64,000 nucleotides of DNA from Lingula anatina (GCF_001039355.2 NW_019776112.1:47051-111050); one strand, 5' to 3'; shown: positions 1 to 13,099, numbered from the stretch's first letter. Notes: a model not told the origin generated them from the sequence alone. Made by a program: numbers and translations.

Positions 1-1869
1 ACATTGGTGCCGAAAAAAAAAAACAATGTTAATTATCGATGAAAACATGAACCACATCAAACAAAAATAATAATAATAATAATAATCTGGGAGCCACTTG
101 ACAATCATTTGATAGACGTCACCTTATGTTCAATTTTAGGTTGCACAGTGAGATTGTCGGTGCACATAGAGCACATTTAATAGCAGATAGCTTACAGAAC
201 CAAGGGAATTAGCGGTTACCTTGGTCATCAAAACCGCCATATTTGAACCAGATAGACAATATGTGGGAAGGCCATTACTTGCTGAATCAACGCCTACCTG
301 CAACAAAACTTAAGTTTTGATCGATGCCTAGAATGTTATTCCAGATTAAACTTTAAAAAAAAAAAACATCACAGGGAATGCCTTGCTACTTGAGAGCCCT
401 GGTAGCAGCCAAATGAGGTCAGGGCTAACAGCAACCGTTGCTGTGACTAGACACTGACACGATGGACCTTTGTGGGGTGTGTAACTCTTTTACAGATGAT
501 AATTTAGAAATATGGAGATCCAAAATATCGCTTTTAATGGTTGTCGTATATGACTAAAAATATGTTTTTGTTTGCTTAATTGTCGAATTCAATTAATGAC
601 CTACTGTCACAATGACATCAAAGAGACTATTAAAAGTTATTAAAACACGATTTCAATCTTTATTTTCATTTATCAGTCGGCAAAATATGAAAAACTGATG
701 ACTAATGATTTGGGAAAAAAAATCCATACTAAATGTCAAATCTGAATTAACTGAAATAAGACTGAAAGAAATCCATTTTGCACGGAATATCTTGTCATCA
801 GTTATGGTCAAGCGATACCCTTATGTTGTTAAAACAAAACCATGTATTTTGATAACGATATAGGCAGAAATAAGGTTGTAATGTCTAAATGTAATTCTGT
901 ATTTGTGGTAAAGGAAGATAAACTCTCAGTTTTAAAGAGTTCCAATCTGTAACAGCCGAGTCCTTCATTAGATACACACANTGCATTACAAAAAAAATCC
1001 ACGTTGAAAGCATTAACTCTCGCAATGTCTTTCTACCGATTAATCCATACCTCAAAACATGTACATTGAACAGCAGGGTCATCAATATCTTGCCCTCTAC
1101 AATTAATTGCTACTTTCTTTTTCCAATGACCAATACAATAACAGTATCGACACTGTGTAAGTTAAAGCTACAGAAGAGTTTAGATTATTGGATCCAGCTA
1201 CTCGCCTGTCTAATAACCACCGAACAAGACGATATTAAGCATAACTACGTGTCTATATATGGCGTGCCGTTATTAGGATCACATTGAACGCAAAATGTTA
1301 GAGATACATCAAAGTCGAGCACATACAAGAAAGTAAAGTGTAGGTTTTTATAAAGGGAAATGCGGATATTTTTCTATTATTCTTAAAAGCGAAAAAGTTG
1401 AATCTGTAAACATTTAAATATGAACATTTCATGATCACTGCCACTAGATATAATGAATTGACAAAATTTTCAATCATTTTAATATTCACTTTTTGATAAT
1501 GTTCCCTGATATCGCTACTTGCCGCACCTTTATTATCTTCCCATATTTGTCATATAGCATTTATGAAAAATTATCTTTCGGTTAATGCAGAATGTGAGTA
1601 TTATTAAAGGACACTTTCATTGCATTTCGATGAATGATTTAAAAACGCCAAGTATGTAATGATTGGTTAAACAGAAATAAAAATGAATGCAGAAATATCG
1701 CAACAAAGATTTTACAAGATATGAATATATCCATATTATGAAAGAATAAAGTTTCTACATAGGATGATAAAACATTTTTTTTATTAGAGCTTTAGTCTAT
1801 AAGTAAAACATAAGGCTGATTTATCGTCAATATATTCAAATATCAATTATACAATGCATCTGTACTTAC
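1..1869. other. AT-rich spacer / probable intron
   Basis: I see no convincing exon here. There is a short AAT microsatellite near 66-86, several homopolymer A runs and one ambiguous base at 981. The stretch lies downstream of the donor of the minus-strand exon at 1870-2535, so it is probably that gene's first coding intron. Short open frames here lack splice context or recognisable motifs. Confidence 0.5.
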
Positions 1870-2535
1870 CCCGTCAACATTTGGATTTCGCGGTCGCGGT
1901 GATACCCCAGTGGTAAGTGATGCAGTGCTATCCCCTGAAGACCGTCTGCGTCTCCCCGGGGTGCCCCCTCTCAAGATCGCCGACCCCCTGCGTCCGTGTA
2001 GGAGAGGCATTGTGGAACTGGGGGTTAAACTGCCTCTTTTACTGTGTATCTCCGAACTGTCCGATGTCTGTGTGGATCCACGGCGTTTGTCAACACCAAC
2101 GCTTTTGAGGATGGAACTCCACGATAACCTGCCGGACTGCTTTTTGTCTAATTTATACCTGCTGACCAAAGATGCATCAATGGACTCCTTTCGGAAATTA
2201 GTGGTCCCGTTAATGACAGACAGACGACGGGGACTGGCAGGCGTTCCGTTGTCCTGTTCGTCATATACAGAGAGCCTCCTGTTACTCCCCCGAGGTGTCA
2301 AACTTCCCCGACGTGGACTCTTTTCTGGTTTGTCTGTAGGGATGCAAAAAGTGACGTTCAGATTTCCAGCATTTTTTTCTTCGGCTATTTGTCGATCTCC
2401 GTTGTTTTGCTCTCTGACGATATTTAAGCTTGGTGAAGATGTATTGGTTTCTCTGGCATAAAATTTGGCAGTGGTCGTGTCATGAGCGTCCTTGATGGGC
2501 CCCAACCCTTCTTCAGTTAGGGACTTCGACGGCAT
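1870..2535 (-). CDS. First coding exon of an unidentified Ser/Arg-rich protein with many PKA-type sites
   Basis: An ATG in a reasonable context (AACAATGCCG) opens 222 codons that end in phase 0 at a consensus donor (GACGGG|GTAAGT), so this is an N-terminal exon and the rest of the gene lies below position 1. The product is polar, without membrane segments and apparently disordered. Basophilic kinase motifs recur: RRGS at residues 75-78, RRLS at 86-89 and 103-106, RKES at 115-118, RRGS at 151-154, KRGS at 166-169, RRGS at 182-185 and RRRRSS at 195-200. SLTP follows two of them. Base composition is clearly more GC-rich than the surroundings, which supports real coding. An opposite-strand open frame over the same bases is a shadow. 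I do not recognise the family; a regulatory or cytoskeletal phosphoprotein is one possibility. Confidence 0.7.
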
Positions 2536-2874
2536 TGTTTGTCAATTTTTAAACAAAGGTTAATATGATCAGGTGTAATAAAATCCCTCCACTTCTATCG
2601 GTGAGTAAATTGTGATGTTTACCGCTTTTTGGCGGTAAAACACCATCTTTTTATCCCTGTCGTTATTAGGCAAATTTACCTTTTCTTCATCTGTTAACGT
2701 TGTGTCGCTGTCTATACACTAACGACGGGCCCAATATCCCCGTTGTTTACTATCAACATGACTATACAAATATAAAGTGGTGTGCTCATATCCCGAAACT
2801 TTACTTAAACAAGAGTACGTGTGCTCATAGTTGTGGAAATCAAGGATGATCGAAGGCTGGGCGAGAACTAGTGA

Positions 2875-2882
2875 TGACGTCA
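2875..2882. promoter_or_regulatory. Palindromic CRE site (TGACGTCA)
   Basis: A perfect full-length cAMP-response-element palindrome lies about 340 bp upstream of the ATG of the minus-strand exon at 1870-2535. A second identical site is at 3234-3241. The motif is seen directly; binding by CREB/ATF is inferred. Confidence 0.4.
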
Positions 2883-4405
2883 TGTGTTGACTAGCAATTC
2901 GATTGAGAGTGTCGTCAAGGACAAATTACCTATTTCTTACCGCTCGTTCAGATCAATTTTTTGTTTTTTAAGTAAAATAGTCACATGTTTAATGTTGGCA
3001 ATTGGTCACCCTGCTCTCTCTCACTCTCTTTCTCTCTTTCTCTCATTCTCTCTCTGTCATTTTTCTGGCAATTACAAAATAAGAACAAAATCTCATTTTG
3101 AAACAATATCAAGAACCTAATACCAGGTAATAACAGGGCGCCCTAACAAGATTCTATAACAATCGATCTTCTTCTCCATAACTCGTATCAATATTTCATG
3201 TGTTGTCCACATCCGCCAGTAACCAGCGTTAAGTGACGTCAGGCTGTATTTTGCCTGCCGAATTCCCAATACCGTCCATGGCACCCATCGATCTATTGGA
3301 ACTCAGCGTGGAATACTTATCCTTCATGATATGGCTTATATCACAGGCCTCATTTAATTCCAACATGGCCCTGATGATGTATTTTTAATGGATAATAACG
3401 TTTATAAAAAAAAAAAGACCACACTAGATACCGTGTCCAATGTGAAAATTTAATATGCTAAGAATATTCTATGCTTCCTTTAAAAAAAAAATGATAAGGG
3501 AAAAAAGAGAAAACCCCCACCAGATATTTTGTCTGTAAGATTTTCGTGAAACAAAAATAAGCGGAAAGACGATATCGGAAAGTTTAATAGAAACTTCCGA
3601 TATTTGCCTACTTCTTACAGAAGTGAACTTTGTCAATAATAGACAATACACCTTTTAACTAAGCAAACCACCACGGCTCTTAACACTGTTTGGGATTTAG
3701 ATAATAATGGCCCTCTCCGTTGGCCAGAAACGAATTTTGTGTTCGTATTTTGTAATAGGGGGAAATATTTTATTGAATTCTACATAATAGTAGCAGTTTA
3801 AGGCTCACGTTTTGATAACATGTGTCCAGCTGTTGTGTAGTATGCGCTGCACTGTTTCTCCTAAGAACGCTTTTAAAAATACAAACACGAATGTCGCCCT
3901 GCGTTTTGAAGTGCTGACGGTGACTGCCATCAGCTACCTGCCACCAAATATGTACTTACTGGATGAAATGCTGATAACAGAAATTCTTTTTCAATACACC
4001 ACCCCAAAAAAGTTGACTTTTACTATATATGTTGTTATAAAATATGTGATCATTATGTAATGTATAATCATCATTTTGTATTTGTCTCTGTAGATACATG
4101 TAGGAGAGCAATGAGCATTCTTTGCTCGCCCTGGTTTTTCATTTCAACAATTTCGGAGCAGAGGATAGTACATGTATTTTGCAATAGAGCTTGGTATGTC
4201 AATATATTTAATTTAAGTGAAATGTCTCCCGAAACCTCCAGCTATATGTTCTTGTTAATCCGCACCCATAGCACATACCAGGAACGCACCCTTCTAGTCG
4301 TACATGTTGTATACACCCAAACGTACCCAGCGTGACAATACCAATATTTTGGTTATATAAACGTTATGATAACGTTATATTTACGTTCTGTGTTTGCTAG
4401 GTACC
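2883..4405. other. Spacer upstream of the Ser/Arg-rich gene
   Basis: Non-coding as far as I can tell, apart from the second CRE. It contains a CT-rich low-complexity patch near 3016-3058 and A-rich runs. Short open frames here show no family motif and no exon-like flanks. Confidence 0.4.
3234..3241. promoter_or_regulatory. Second palindromic CRE site (TGACGTCA)
   Basis: Identical 8-bp palindrome, about 700 bp upstream of the same ATG. Two full CREs within 370 bp are more than expected by chance in AT-rich DNA, but function is inferred only. Confidence 0.35.
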
Positions 4406-4407
4406 TA

Positions 4408-5794
4408 CACACACTGGACAAAAGAAGTGTCACCCCCTAACTCAGAGTAATAAAAGTAGGCAGATCTTGGGTACTTATAATGCCTGGTCTACTTATAATG
4501 TGACTAATGAGTATAAAACCGCTATACCATGGCATTGTATTGTTGGTCTTGTACATGTACAGCAAATGTTATTCCTGTCTTCCTCCAATATGGTAAGATG
4601 CAAGCAATTATTTAACAGTTATAGGTGCAAGTTATTAACCTGAAGAGGCGGAATATAAGCAATGTCAGAATATCGATACAATTGAATTGTTCAGTCAGAA
4701 CCGTGCAGAGGGTCTGGTCTTGGTATAGAAACACTGGATCAAGAGACAAATTGCCTCTGATGGGTCGTCCAAGAAAAAATACTATCCGTGAAGACCGACG
4801 ACTGATTTTGATGTCCAGGTTGTCAAAGTTCGACACTGCTTGTCAGTTGACAACACAGTGGAACAATTTCACACATAAGAATGTGTCTGTGAAAATTGCT
4901 AGGCGTCGGTTACATGCTCAGAGAGTGTACAGCAGGGTAGCAAGTCTGAAACCTCTTATATCGTTACAAAACAGGCAACTTAGAGTGAACTAGGGTCAAC
5001 AGGATCTGGAACTAGACAGTTCATGACAATTGGTCCTATATATTTTTTCTGATGAGTGTCGCTTTGGTCTGACCTCTGATGACAGACGGGTACTATGCTG
5101 GCAAACTGCTGGTTAAGCATTTGAACCACATGCACTGAATTTTCGAACCCGGAGCAGCATATTCATCATGGTGTGGGGCTGCATCAGCATCCATGGCTTG
5201 GGCGAATTGATAGTGGTTAATGGAAACATGAATCACTAGAAATATATCGATGTTTTGGAGTCAGGCTTGCTACCACCTATTACTAACATGTTTGGTGACA
5301 GGAATTATCCATTTGTTCACCAGGATGACAATGCTCCTTGTCACAACCCCAGAGCAGTTGATGATTGGTTTGACCAACAGGACATTCGCAGGGTGATGTG
5401 GCCTGCCCAGAGTCCAGATGCAAACATAATAGAAAATTTGTGGAATGATATGTCAAAACTTTTTACAAATGTCCGTCTAACCAGCAGAGAAACTCTGTTA
5501 TATTCAGTGTTTCATGCTTGGGCCAGCATAAGCCCTGAACGCATCAGACAATTATATGAATCCTTGCTTCGTAGACTGGCACCTATTATTAGGTCAAGTG
5601 GCTATGTCACTAAGTACTAATTTTGGACTTGAAACTGCATATTTTGGTAGAATGTATATTTTGTTCTCATTTTTGTGATTTTTTGTGAAATTTGATGTTA
5701 ATAAAATGATACCAGGAGCATATCATTCCACAGTCATTTATCTCCCCCATAGTATTGGCTCAGTAGGGGTGACACTTCTTTTGTCCAGTGTGTG
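4408..5794 (+). mobile_element. Tc1-like DNA transposon (1,387 bp, inactive)
   Basis: The ends are near-perfect inverted repeats of about 28 bp: the left begins CACACACTGGACAAAAGAAG and continues with TGTCACCCC, and the right is its reverse complement. A TA dinucleotide lies at each edge (4406-4407 and 5795-5796), the target duplication expected for Tc1/mariner. Inside is one decayed plus-strand transposase. The length fits a Tc1 element. Intact ends could still be recognised by a transposase supplied in trans, but this copy cannot make its own. Confidence 0.9.
4625..5620 (+). pseudogene. Tc1-like transposase, broken by stop codons
   Basis: The N-terminal part (4625-4993) contains a paired-type helix-turn-helix region and the GRPRK-like linker (MGRPRKN). 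It stops at a TAG. The middle is readable only through several in-frame stops and carries the first catalytic Asp (FSDECRF). The last part (5255-5620) is open and has the second Asp (DDNAPCH) and the Glu (IENLW). Thirty-four residues separate the second Asp from the Glu, the DD34E spacing of Tc1. At least three to four premature stops make it a pseudogene. Confidence 0.88.
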
Positions 5795-5796
5795 TA

Positions 5797-7495
5797 TATA
5801 CACGCGCACAAACGCAAACACAAATATTTGCGCGCACACACACATGCAGCCATTCACTCATACAAATGCACCTAAATGCACACATACAAATACGTCTAAA
5901 TGCACAGACTTCCGTATTTGCATTCTCTACCAACATATAGTGTAACTCCTTCCTCACTCCCCCTTTCAAGCATATCAACAGGACATGGGGCAGTCACTAC
6001 CACAGATGTGTCTTATGTGACGGTAAAATGCAGCCATCATACTGGTATATGTACCGTTATCACACGCATAACCCTACTTCAACAAATCATATCAAGTCGC
6101 TCATTAATTCCCGAACAAATGTCAAGATATCCGAAGAAAGTGCAGCGTTGTCACAATCTTTGGGATTAAAAAGTCAAATGTGGATGACTGATACGAAGTT
6201 TGTGGATGGTAGCGTCACAATACACGGGAATGAGAAATAAGTACGTTTATCGTCTGAGAATACCTTGCTACCGAGTTACGGGTTAGGGGTTCCGTGATGT
6301 TGCCCATCGTATGTGATGTTGCCCATGGGTAAAAGGAATCTATTCGCCAAAAGCTCAGATATGCTGAGTTCTTTTCACAATAAATCTTTTTTTTTTCATC
6401 AGATTACAAATCCTGTCCTTTAAATGCGCGCGACAGATCATATAAATGTGCACCAACTTGTACACCAACATTTTCGCTCCTTGGGTAAATGATAAATGAT
6501 GAGTGCAGTATGCATCTGTTGTAAATCTTAAGTTGTTATACCCTTTAAAACACTGTAACCTTTTCAGAAGGCATCATCATCGATTCGTGTGGAATCAACA
6601 AAATGCAGAACGGCGTCTTGTCAATGAAAGCTACACGCGCGGTCAGGAATAATAGAATAATTATTTTTACAGTAAGTGTTTTTAAGCAAAATTGTCTGTG
6701 CTATATGACGCTAACCAGTTTCAAAACTAATATTTCAGGGCGTTTGAATTTAATGACGCCTTCTACTGACTAAATCCACTAGTGCATTGAGTCCGACACA
6801 GACTAACCGCGGCGATTGTGCTAGGTGGGCTGAACAGAGGTTTGAAATGCGATGCCCATACAGTGCACGTATACTGCCCGTAATACCCTTTTCGTACCCG
6901 TGGCCGTGCGAAATCGCACGGAATCGCACGGATTTATAAGGCCATGTAATGTGGACATACTCGGCGTAGCCCGTAGCTCCTAACGATTTTTAAAAAAATC
7001 ATACGGACAATTTCATCGATCGGTGCCCGTGTAAATGCAATCTAGGCTTTACGGTGCATGTACGTCTTATCCCAACTTAGACAAATACCAAAGGACCTCA
7101 TTTAATATTTTTTCAAAAAAATATTATATGATTGGATTTTTCTACTTTCCTTCTGTGCTGTAAACATTAATCAACAGTCATATTTGAATAAGTATGTAAC
7201 TAGTACACATCCATACACATGGGAGTACGAGTGCTGATTATGCAGTGCACGCGCAGTACTACGTCATTTAGCGGACCTTTATTTACTGGAGGGCCAGATA
7301 TATTACATAGGCCAATTTACGACCAAATATTTGAAGAAGGTGCAGTTTTATAGCTTTTTCTTTTGGCTGAACGAGAGTTCAATCTGGTTTATAACATGGC
7401 ATGTCGACTTTGTTTAATCGTATAGAAAACTAGTAGAAGGCTCGGTTTATATGTATCTTTAATGTACTAACGTTATATATTTATTTGCATTTGCT
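5797..7495. other. Spacer with CA-rich low-complexity patch
   Basis: A degenerate CA/CACACA stretch spans roughly 5797-5900, immediately beside the Tc1 end. Near 6300 a short direct repeat (GTGATGTTGCCCAT) occurs twice. I see no exon. Confidence 0.35.
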
Positions 7496-7873
7496 CTCTT
7501 GGTGTTTTAAGGCATGGGAAGGGAAATGCAAGGCAAGGCAAGACAAGACAAGGGAGTTACCATAAATAAATGTCTCACTTAGTCAAGAATTGCAGCAGAT
7601 GTGCTGCTTTTTCACCTCCCACAATGCAGGTCATATAATATGTTCCCGGAAAAGCGAAGAAATAAACAGAGACAAAATGCATATTTGTAGATAATTTCGT
7701 TTTTTCGCCCTAACCTTTGGGACTCTCTAGGGGAGGGTTCACATAAATGTTAGGATGTGCTCAGTTATTACTTCTTGCGCTATATGCAAGCTGTTTGTAT
7801 TATTTTTCAGTAATGAAAAAAACTTGTTATTGTCTATCAGTGTTTTGAAGCTGTAGATTATGCCTGACTAACA

Positions 7874-10800
7874 TCATTTCATTCTCCTCAGTATATCTTT
7901 TATAACCTCGATTCCAACTTCCCCTTTGTCGGCTTTTTGTACTATGTTGTTCAGCCTCCTTCTGAAGATGAGTGGAGCGTCCGGTAGAATATATTCCCTT
8001 AGCAGACGAGAGTTGTACGCCCATACATTTAGTTTCTCATTCAGTCCTACACAAGAACCATTCACGCATGGCACCCTGGAAACCACAAACGCAAATAAGA
8101 GTATAACTTGGTGGAAATTAACATGTATTTGTCATATAAAACTTGGAATAATAAAGCATATACTATTATAGCTAATTTTGAAAGTTTTATTTAAGTCTAC
8201 ATTATATAAATAAGGTTTAAATGTAGTTTTTTGACATAATATTAGACTAAAGAAAATGTTAAAGATTAATTTTAATAAAATGTTAAAGAAGGTTTTTGAT
8301 TTTATTGCAACTTATCCCAAGTATCCCAAGTAGTAGTAAGGTTTACAAATAATTAAAATATTGTAGAGAACATGTAACTGGTATATGTGTATTTCTGACT
8401 TCAAATGTAAAGTCTAGTAAACTGATACACACATCAAAAGATGAAGAACGATCTACATGTACATGCACTGTATACCTTAATGCTCTCTTCTTTGGAGGCC
8501 CTTGTTTTGCGGCACAGTCATCCATGTTGTGACAATACATTTCTCCTATTCTAAAAGACGCCATATCCACGAGCTTTACAGTGTTGTTCACCATAACGAA
8601 CTGGCCCATATTAAAGTCTCGCATTTCTACGGAGCCGTTTGGATGTTGGCGAGCAAAGTCCATTAGTTCCGCCACTTCATAACTGATCTATAAACAAATG
8701 TACAGAAACAAAGCAGAAAATGATGATGCAAGTACTCAATATAGTCTTTTGGTCAATTTTGATGCAATGTTACATGATATCTAAATCCCCACCAAATTTT
8801 AATTGTGTACTATACGTAGCATGAACATTCAGAAAACGTAACTAGCATTGGGCTTCAGTCCCTTGGGATTTTAAAGTCACACAATTTCAATGCAAAATAT
8901 GAAAAAATGAAAATTTCAAATTTCACAGAATACATTACTTTATTACATCAACAAAGAAAATCGCGATAGAACACTGCACGCAATTCTTTGTATACCGATC
9001 ATGGAATAGGCCGGGGCACAATGCGCACGGTAACTCTGTATAATACGTAATTTCTATTTACAGTGTTCTTCTCCAAATACATGTAACCACATCATTCCAG
9101 CGACTGTCTACCGACTCCGTCCATCCTGGTGGAGACCTGCTGTAAGAGTTACTAGTTACTAGCTGCACATCTTGTAAAAAAATGCATTGGTTTATACGGT
9201 ATTAAAATAAAAGTGCCTAGAATTTTACATTTACAATACTTTCTCGTACACAACATTCCGGGTGGCAGAAGTAGGAGAGCAGATTTTCAATCTATTTTGA
9301 ATGCTGTCATTAATTCACCTTTCCACATTTATTGATATAACCCCCACACACACATGTATATTTTCTATAAGTATACATAAAGTTAGATTTATGCACAATA
9401 TGTCAAAGAAAAATCTTTAAAGAAAAATCCCACTTCATAGCGTTCACTTGTAAAACTGCGTTCCGAAATCGTCGTCAAAAGCCGTAAAATGGTGGCAGTT
9501 GCAAGAATTTGGCACTTTCTCGACATTGTCCAAGAGTTCATGGGTCGTTTGTACACGGTGTCACAGTACGAGTATTCACTGCAATCGAGATAAGCGGGAC
9601 CAAAATGGGCTTCTCCTCTCGTATTATATATTATATATTATATAAACATCGGGACGAGCTTGACTTCAGTGAGTACTTATGCCGCAGTAATGACAGGTGG
9701 AAGTTGCCGCTGAAACTAGTAGCCTACGTTTCTTTACATTTCGTTACCTGTAGTTACTTGTAGTTTCTGTACATTTGTGTTACCTGTGGTTAGTTTTAAC
9801 TAAGTTAAATCTTCTTAGTTGACAATGTAATGTACACTGAAGTATATAATGGCGTAAACTTAATTATTTTCATTGATTAATTGCCGAGTTGTGATATAAA
9901 GTGTTTTTCATTACTTATGACTTTTACATTCGGGACAAATTTTTCTGTCCATAATATAAATGAACAGCTTTTAAATTCCAAAATTTCGCATTTAGTAATA
10001 TTAGAAATGTTTTTCATTTCTTATAGAATAAAAAATAAATTCACTTTATGTGTAAAATCTGCTAATAATTGGGACACCGTGTCTAAGTCAACAGAGCAGT
10101 TTTGTATCTAATTTCATTTCACTAAAATGATTTTTATGGCCGTAATGGTAATCAGTGTTCTGCAAGGATTGTATGTTGCTGTTAATTTTCTCTCCCATAG
10201 TATCTGCATGTATCGAAGAATGACATTATCCAAGGAACTGTTGGGGAGTCAACTCCAAGGCCCACATCCTTGGAAATCCTTGGAAGCTTACGAATGAGTG
10301 AAGTGTAATAACAAATATAAATACAAATTTGTAACCTCATTTGACGACGACAGGCACGATTGACCTCGGAATATTGGGCATTTTGAATTCTTTCACGACA
10401 AAACATTAAAATATACGCACGTTTGACCCCTATATGTTTGTTGTCCCAATCACCCGGAGAACTGCCTCATGCGATCTACATAGAACTAGGTTAATGGCAT
10501 AAAATGTCAGCGATCGTGCTCTACCTGCACGCTACCTGAAGTTTCGTGATCTGTACGGATTTGGCTCTGCTGAGGAAATGCACTAGGCCTATTAGCCTTT
10601 GATCTTGTCCTGCTTTTCCAGTCCCTTCGTTTTATTCTCAAAGGATTAAAGTTACCTGTATTTACATGTACCTGTAGTTACTGTTAATTTCAGTTACCTG
10701 CAGTTACTTATAGTTTCTGTATATTTGAGTTACAGTACCTTTAGTTTCTGGTCCCATGTCGTGTTTGACAGGTTGAGAGGTATCCCCATCTCAGTTACCA

Positions 10801-11949
10801 TGGTAACCGTCGTGTCTACAGTACCATCAAACAGTGTGTTGGGTATGCAGTAGCCCAGTAACTAAAAGTTAACATTGAAAATGCAATATACTTAAACGTA
10901 CATAGTATGATAAATGGGGCCACTTGTTCTGGGAGGTAGCTCAGGGCATTTAGCACGTCGATTTTGCAAGCAATTAACACACAGTTAGATTAATTAACGC
11001 CAATTATGTCTGGGGTTTGTCAATTTATTGTCTTTTGGTTGTTAGACTGACAGCAAGCCGTCCTGTATGTTCACCTACTGTATAAATGATATTAATATTT
11101 AATTTTGTTCACCAACGCCCCCTGAAATCTCAGCCTCCTCGATGAACCTGTACACCTTACAATGAATGTCGGCTGATACGATGGCCATCAGTGGCTATGT
11201 GTTGGTGCCATTCAAGCACTTGCAGGTCCAATCGGTAATTAGTTGCAATTACTACTCAAACCTACCTTTATGATGTTTGTGTGGTGTAATATTTGATGAA
11301 TCCAAATTTCCTGTACGAAACACCAAGCCACTGCTGCATAACACGCGGGTAGCGATTTTCTCTCAAGCAACAAGCATTTCTTCGAAAACTTGCTGAACAT
11401 AAACGGCGTTTTAACCACCACTTCTCGGTCATGGTACATGGCGCCATATGCTAACTTATGCATTCCATGAGAAAGAGCTCGCCGGTTCATAAAGCTTCGC
11501 CTTGCTTCGCAGCCAATTCCGTTTTCCAATCTCTTGAAGTGAGAAGCTTCGCTTAAATGTTGCTGTGTCCGCATTAGTTTGTTATATGCTTTATAAAACC
11601 GTATGATAAGATTATCATGTGTATTAAAAGTGGGGCTGATCGACGCAGTGCAAGAGTTTGTCAGTGGTTTTCTGGTTCCGGATAAAATCCACTCTAGGTA
11701 GAGGTCTGAGAAGGCGTGAAGTCCATCGAGTGTGTTAACGTCACACAGCGAAGCGTTGAGGTTTGTTACATTGCCCTCCTGCAATACACGATAGAATCTT
11801 GGATAGGGTGGTAAAGTGTCGTGGAAACGGCTGACATGGGGCGCCAATGGATGTTCACGTTGCAGGTCACTTACCAACAGGTAGTGCACGAATAAACCAA
11901 TGACGCTTAGAAGACAAAATGCATACCAAGCACTGAGTGCGTATTCCAT
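7874..11949 (-). CDS. PKDCC/VLK-like secretory-pathway kinase, copy 1 (4 exons)
   Basis: Exons on the minus strand: 11266-11949, 10739-10861, 8476-8687 and 7874-8075 (684, 123, 212 and 202 nt), all with GT/AG borders and continuous phase, giving about 406 residues. An N-terminal hydrophobic anchor (residues about 8-26) suggests a type II or secreted Golgi/ER protein. Kinase landmarks: the ATP-binding Lys in VVVKTP (about 180), the helix-C Glu in FVQEIW, HTNIIKLLGYC joining exons 1 and 2, the hinge VTEMGIPLNL, a catalytic-loop Asp in EMRDFNMGQF (about 293) and the metal-binding Asp in KLVDM (about 310). The Cys-containing tail CVNGSCVGLNEKLN and YILPDAP resembles PKDCC, an extracellular tyrosine kinase. 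Neither canonical HRD nor DFG is present, as in that family. The exact orthology is an inference. Confidence 0.82.
9725..9800. repeat. Minisatellite resembling a splice-donor region, intron of kinase copy 1
   Basis: On the minus strand this reads as degenerate repeats of an AGAAACTACAGGTAACT core. The same core recurs next to the exon-2 donor at 10640-10740 in this gene and at 16085-16150 in the second copy. Each unit contains CAG|GTAA, a donor-like string. Confidence 0.5.
10640..10738 (-). repeat. Tandem donor-like repeats just inside intron 2 of kinase copy 1
   Basis: Immediately after the exon-2 donor (CTAAAG|GTACTG) the minus strand repeats GTAACT and CAGGTA strings with spacers such as AAATATACAGAAACTA at a period of about 30 bp. 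The unit matches the last bases of the exon plus the start of the intron, so the array probably grew by slippage from the exon-intron border. Confidence 0.5.
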
Positions 11950-12422
11950 CGTTCACTAATACGTGGAGCACAAACTCGTTATAATATTCATCTGACTTGT
12001 ATCAAACAATGCCCTGTCGCTTTTTTTTTATTCAAAGGCGAGATGAAATTAAAAATTAGCATTGGAGCAGGTCGTGAATATTCAAGCATAATATTATTTA
12101 CATACCGTGTCGGTCATAATTATTTGTATATTTATTTCTTGTACCAGTTGAAGATTGCACACTAAATTTAGTGTTAAAATACGATTTCATAAAGTAAAAG
12201 TTACAACAAAACCAAAAATATTTTTTTGAAATTCCCGTAACAATTTATTAGCTGCATCATTGAAACATGTACGTGGTGGCCGAAGAAAGGATGAACAATT
12301 AATAAAAGTAACAATGAAAACAACGGTGTTTTTAGAACAATCTTCAATTTCAGATTTTAGAGATGGTAGTGAGCTATCCTTTTTCAACACTGGTCGTGTT
12401 CACAAAAGACTGTAAATATTAC

Positions 12423-12453
<31 letters not shown>

Positions 12454-13090
12454 AATTGAAGGAGCGCAATACGAAAAAAAATGGTACTGGGTAGATTGTT
12501 CTCGTCTATATGTTTTGCATGTAACATGTTTTATCAAATTTTGTCTCTAGATAGATAGAAATTTATTTATTCTTTTTCTCTAGCCATAATTCTTTTTATA
12601 AAACCAGCAAATCAAGCAATCAAAATATATTTGGGGAGATACTGCCAACACATTTACATATATCGCTAGGGAGTTTGTGACTAATCTCATGTTCAAATAA
12701 ATAAAATTCTCTTTCAAGCCTGCTGTGAGCGGACAGAGAGGATGATTAAACTAAATAATAATTGATAATTCAAGTTATTTATTATATTTTCAAAGCTAGA
12801 CTATATTGGCCCGAGATGACAGGGTGATTTGTTTTGTCTCTCGTTTTTAAGTAAAGGTAACGGACTGCAGATCTGACACATTCAAAGGGATCATGTCCTT
12901 ACAGCCTGGACAGTGTGCTAAAAGTCGGATAATTTTCTTTGTAAAAATTTCGAAGCAAACCCGTCCCCACCCCAAGTAAACCTATTTCGTACTTCAAACT
13001 GTTCCAGGGACTTAGGAAAAAATCCTAGTTGCAAAATGCGTTGCAGTTACAAAATGCGTTTTCACGAGTTTCTTTGGTTGCAAAATGCGT
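11950..13090. other. Spacer between the two kinase genes
   Basis: AT-rich, with a GA-rich microsatellite at about 12423-12453. It should contain the promoter of kinase copy 1, but I see no distinct core element. No exon is supported. Confidence 0.4.
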
Positions 13091-13099
13091 TGCAGTTGC

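Noticed and set aside
1910-2461. 183-codon plus-strand open frame
   Set aside because: It is the antisense shadow of the Ser/Arg-rich exon; that strand has the better ATG, a donor site and a coherent phosphosite pattern.
10920-10975. A-box-like GGTAGCTCAGGGCA
   Set aside because: No B box or foldable tRNA structure follows.
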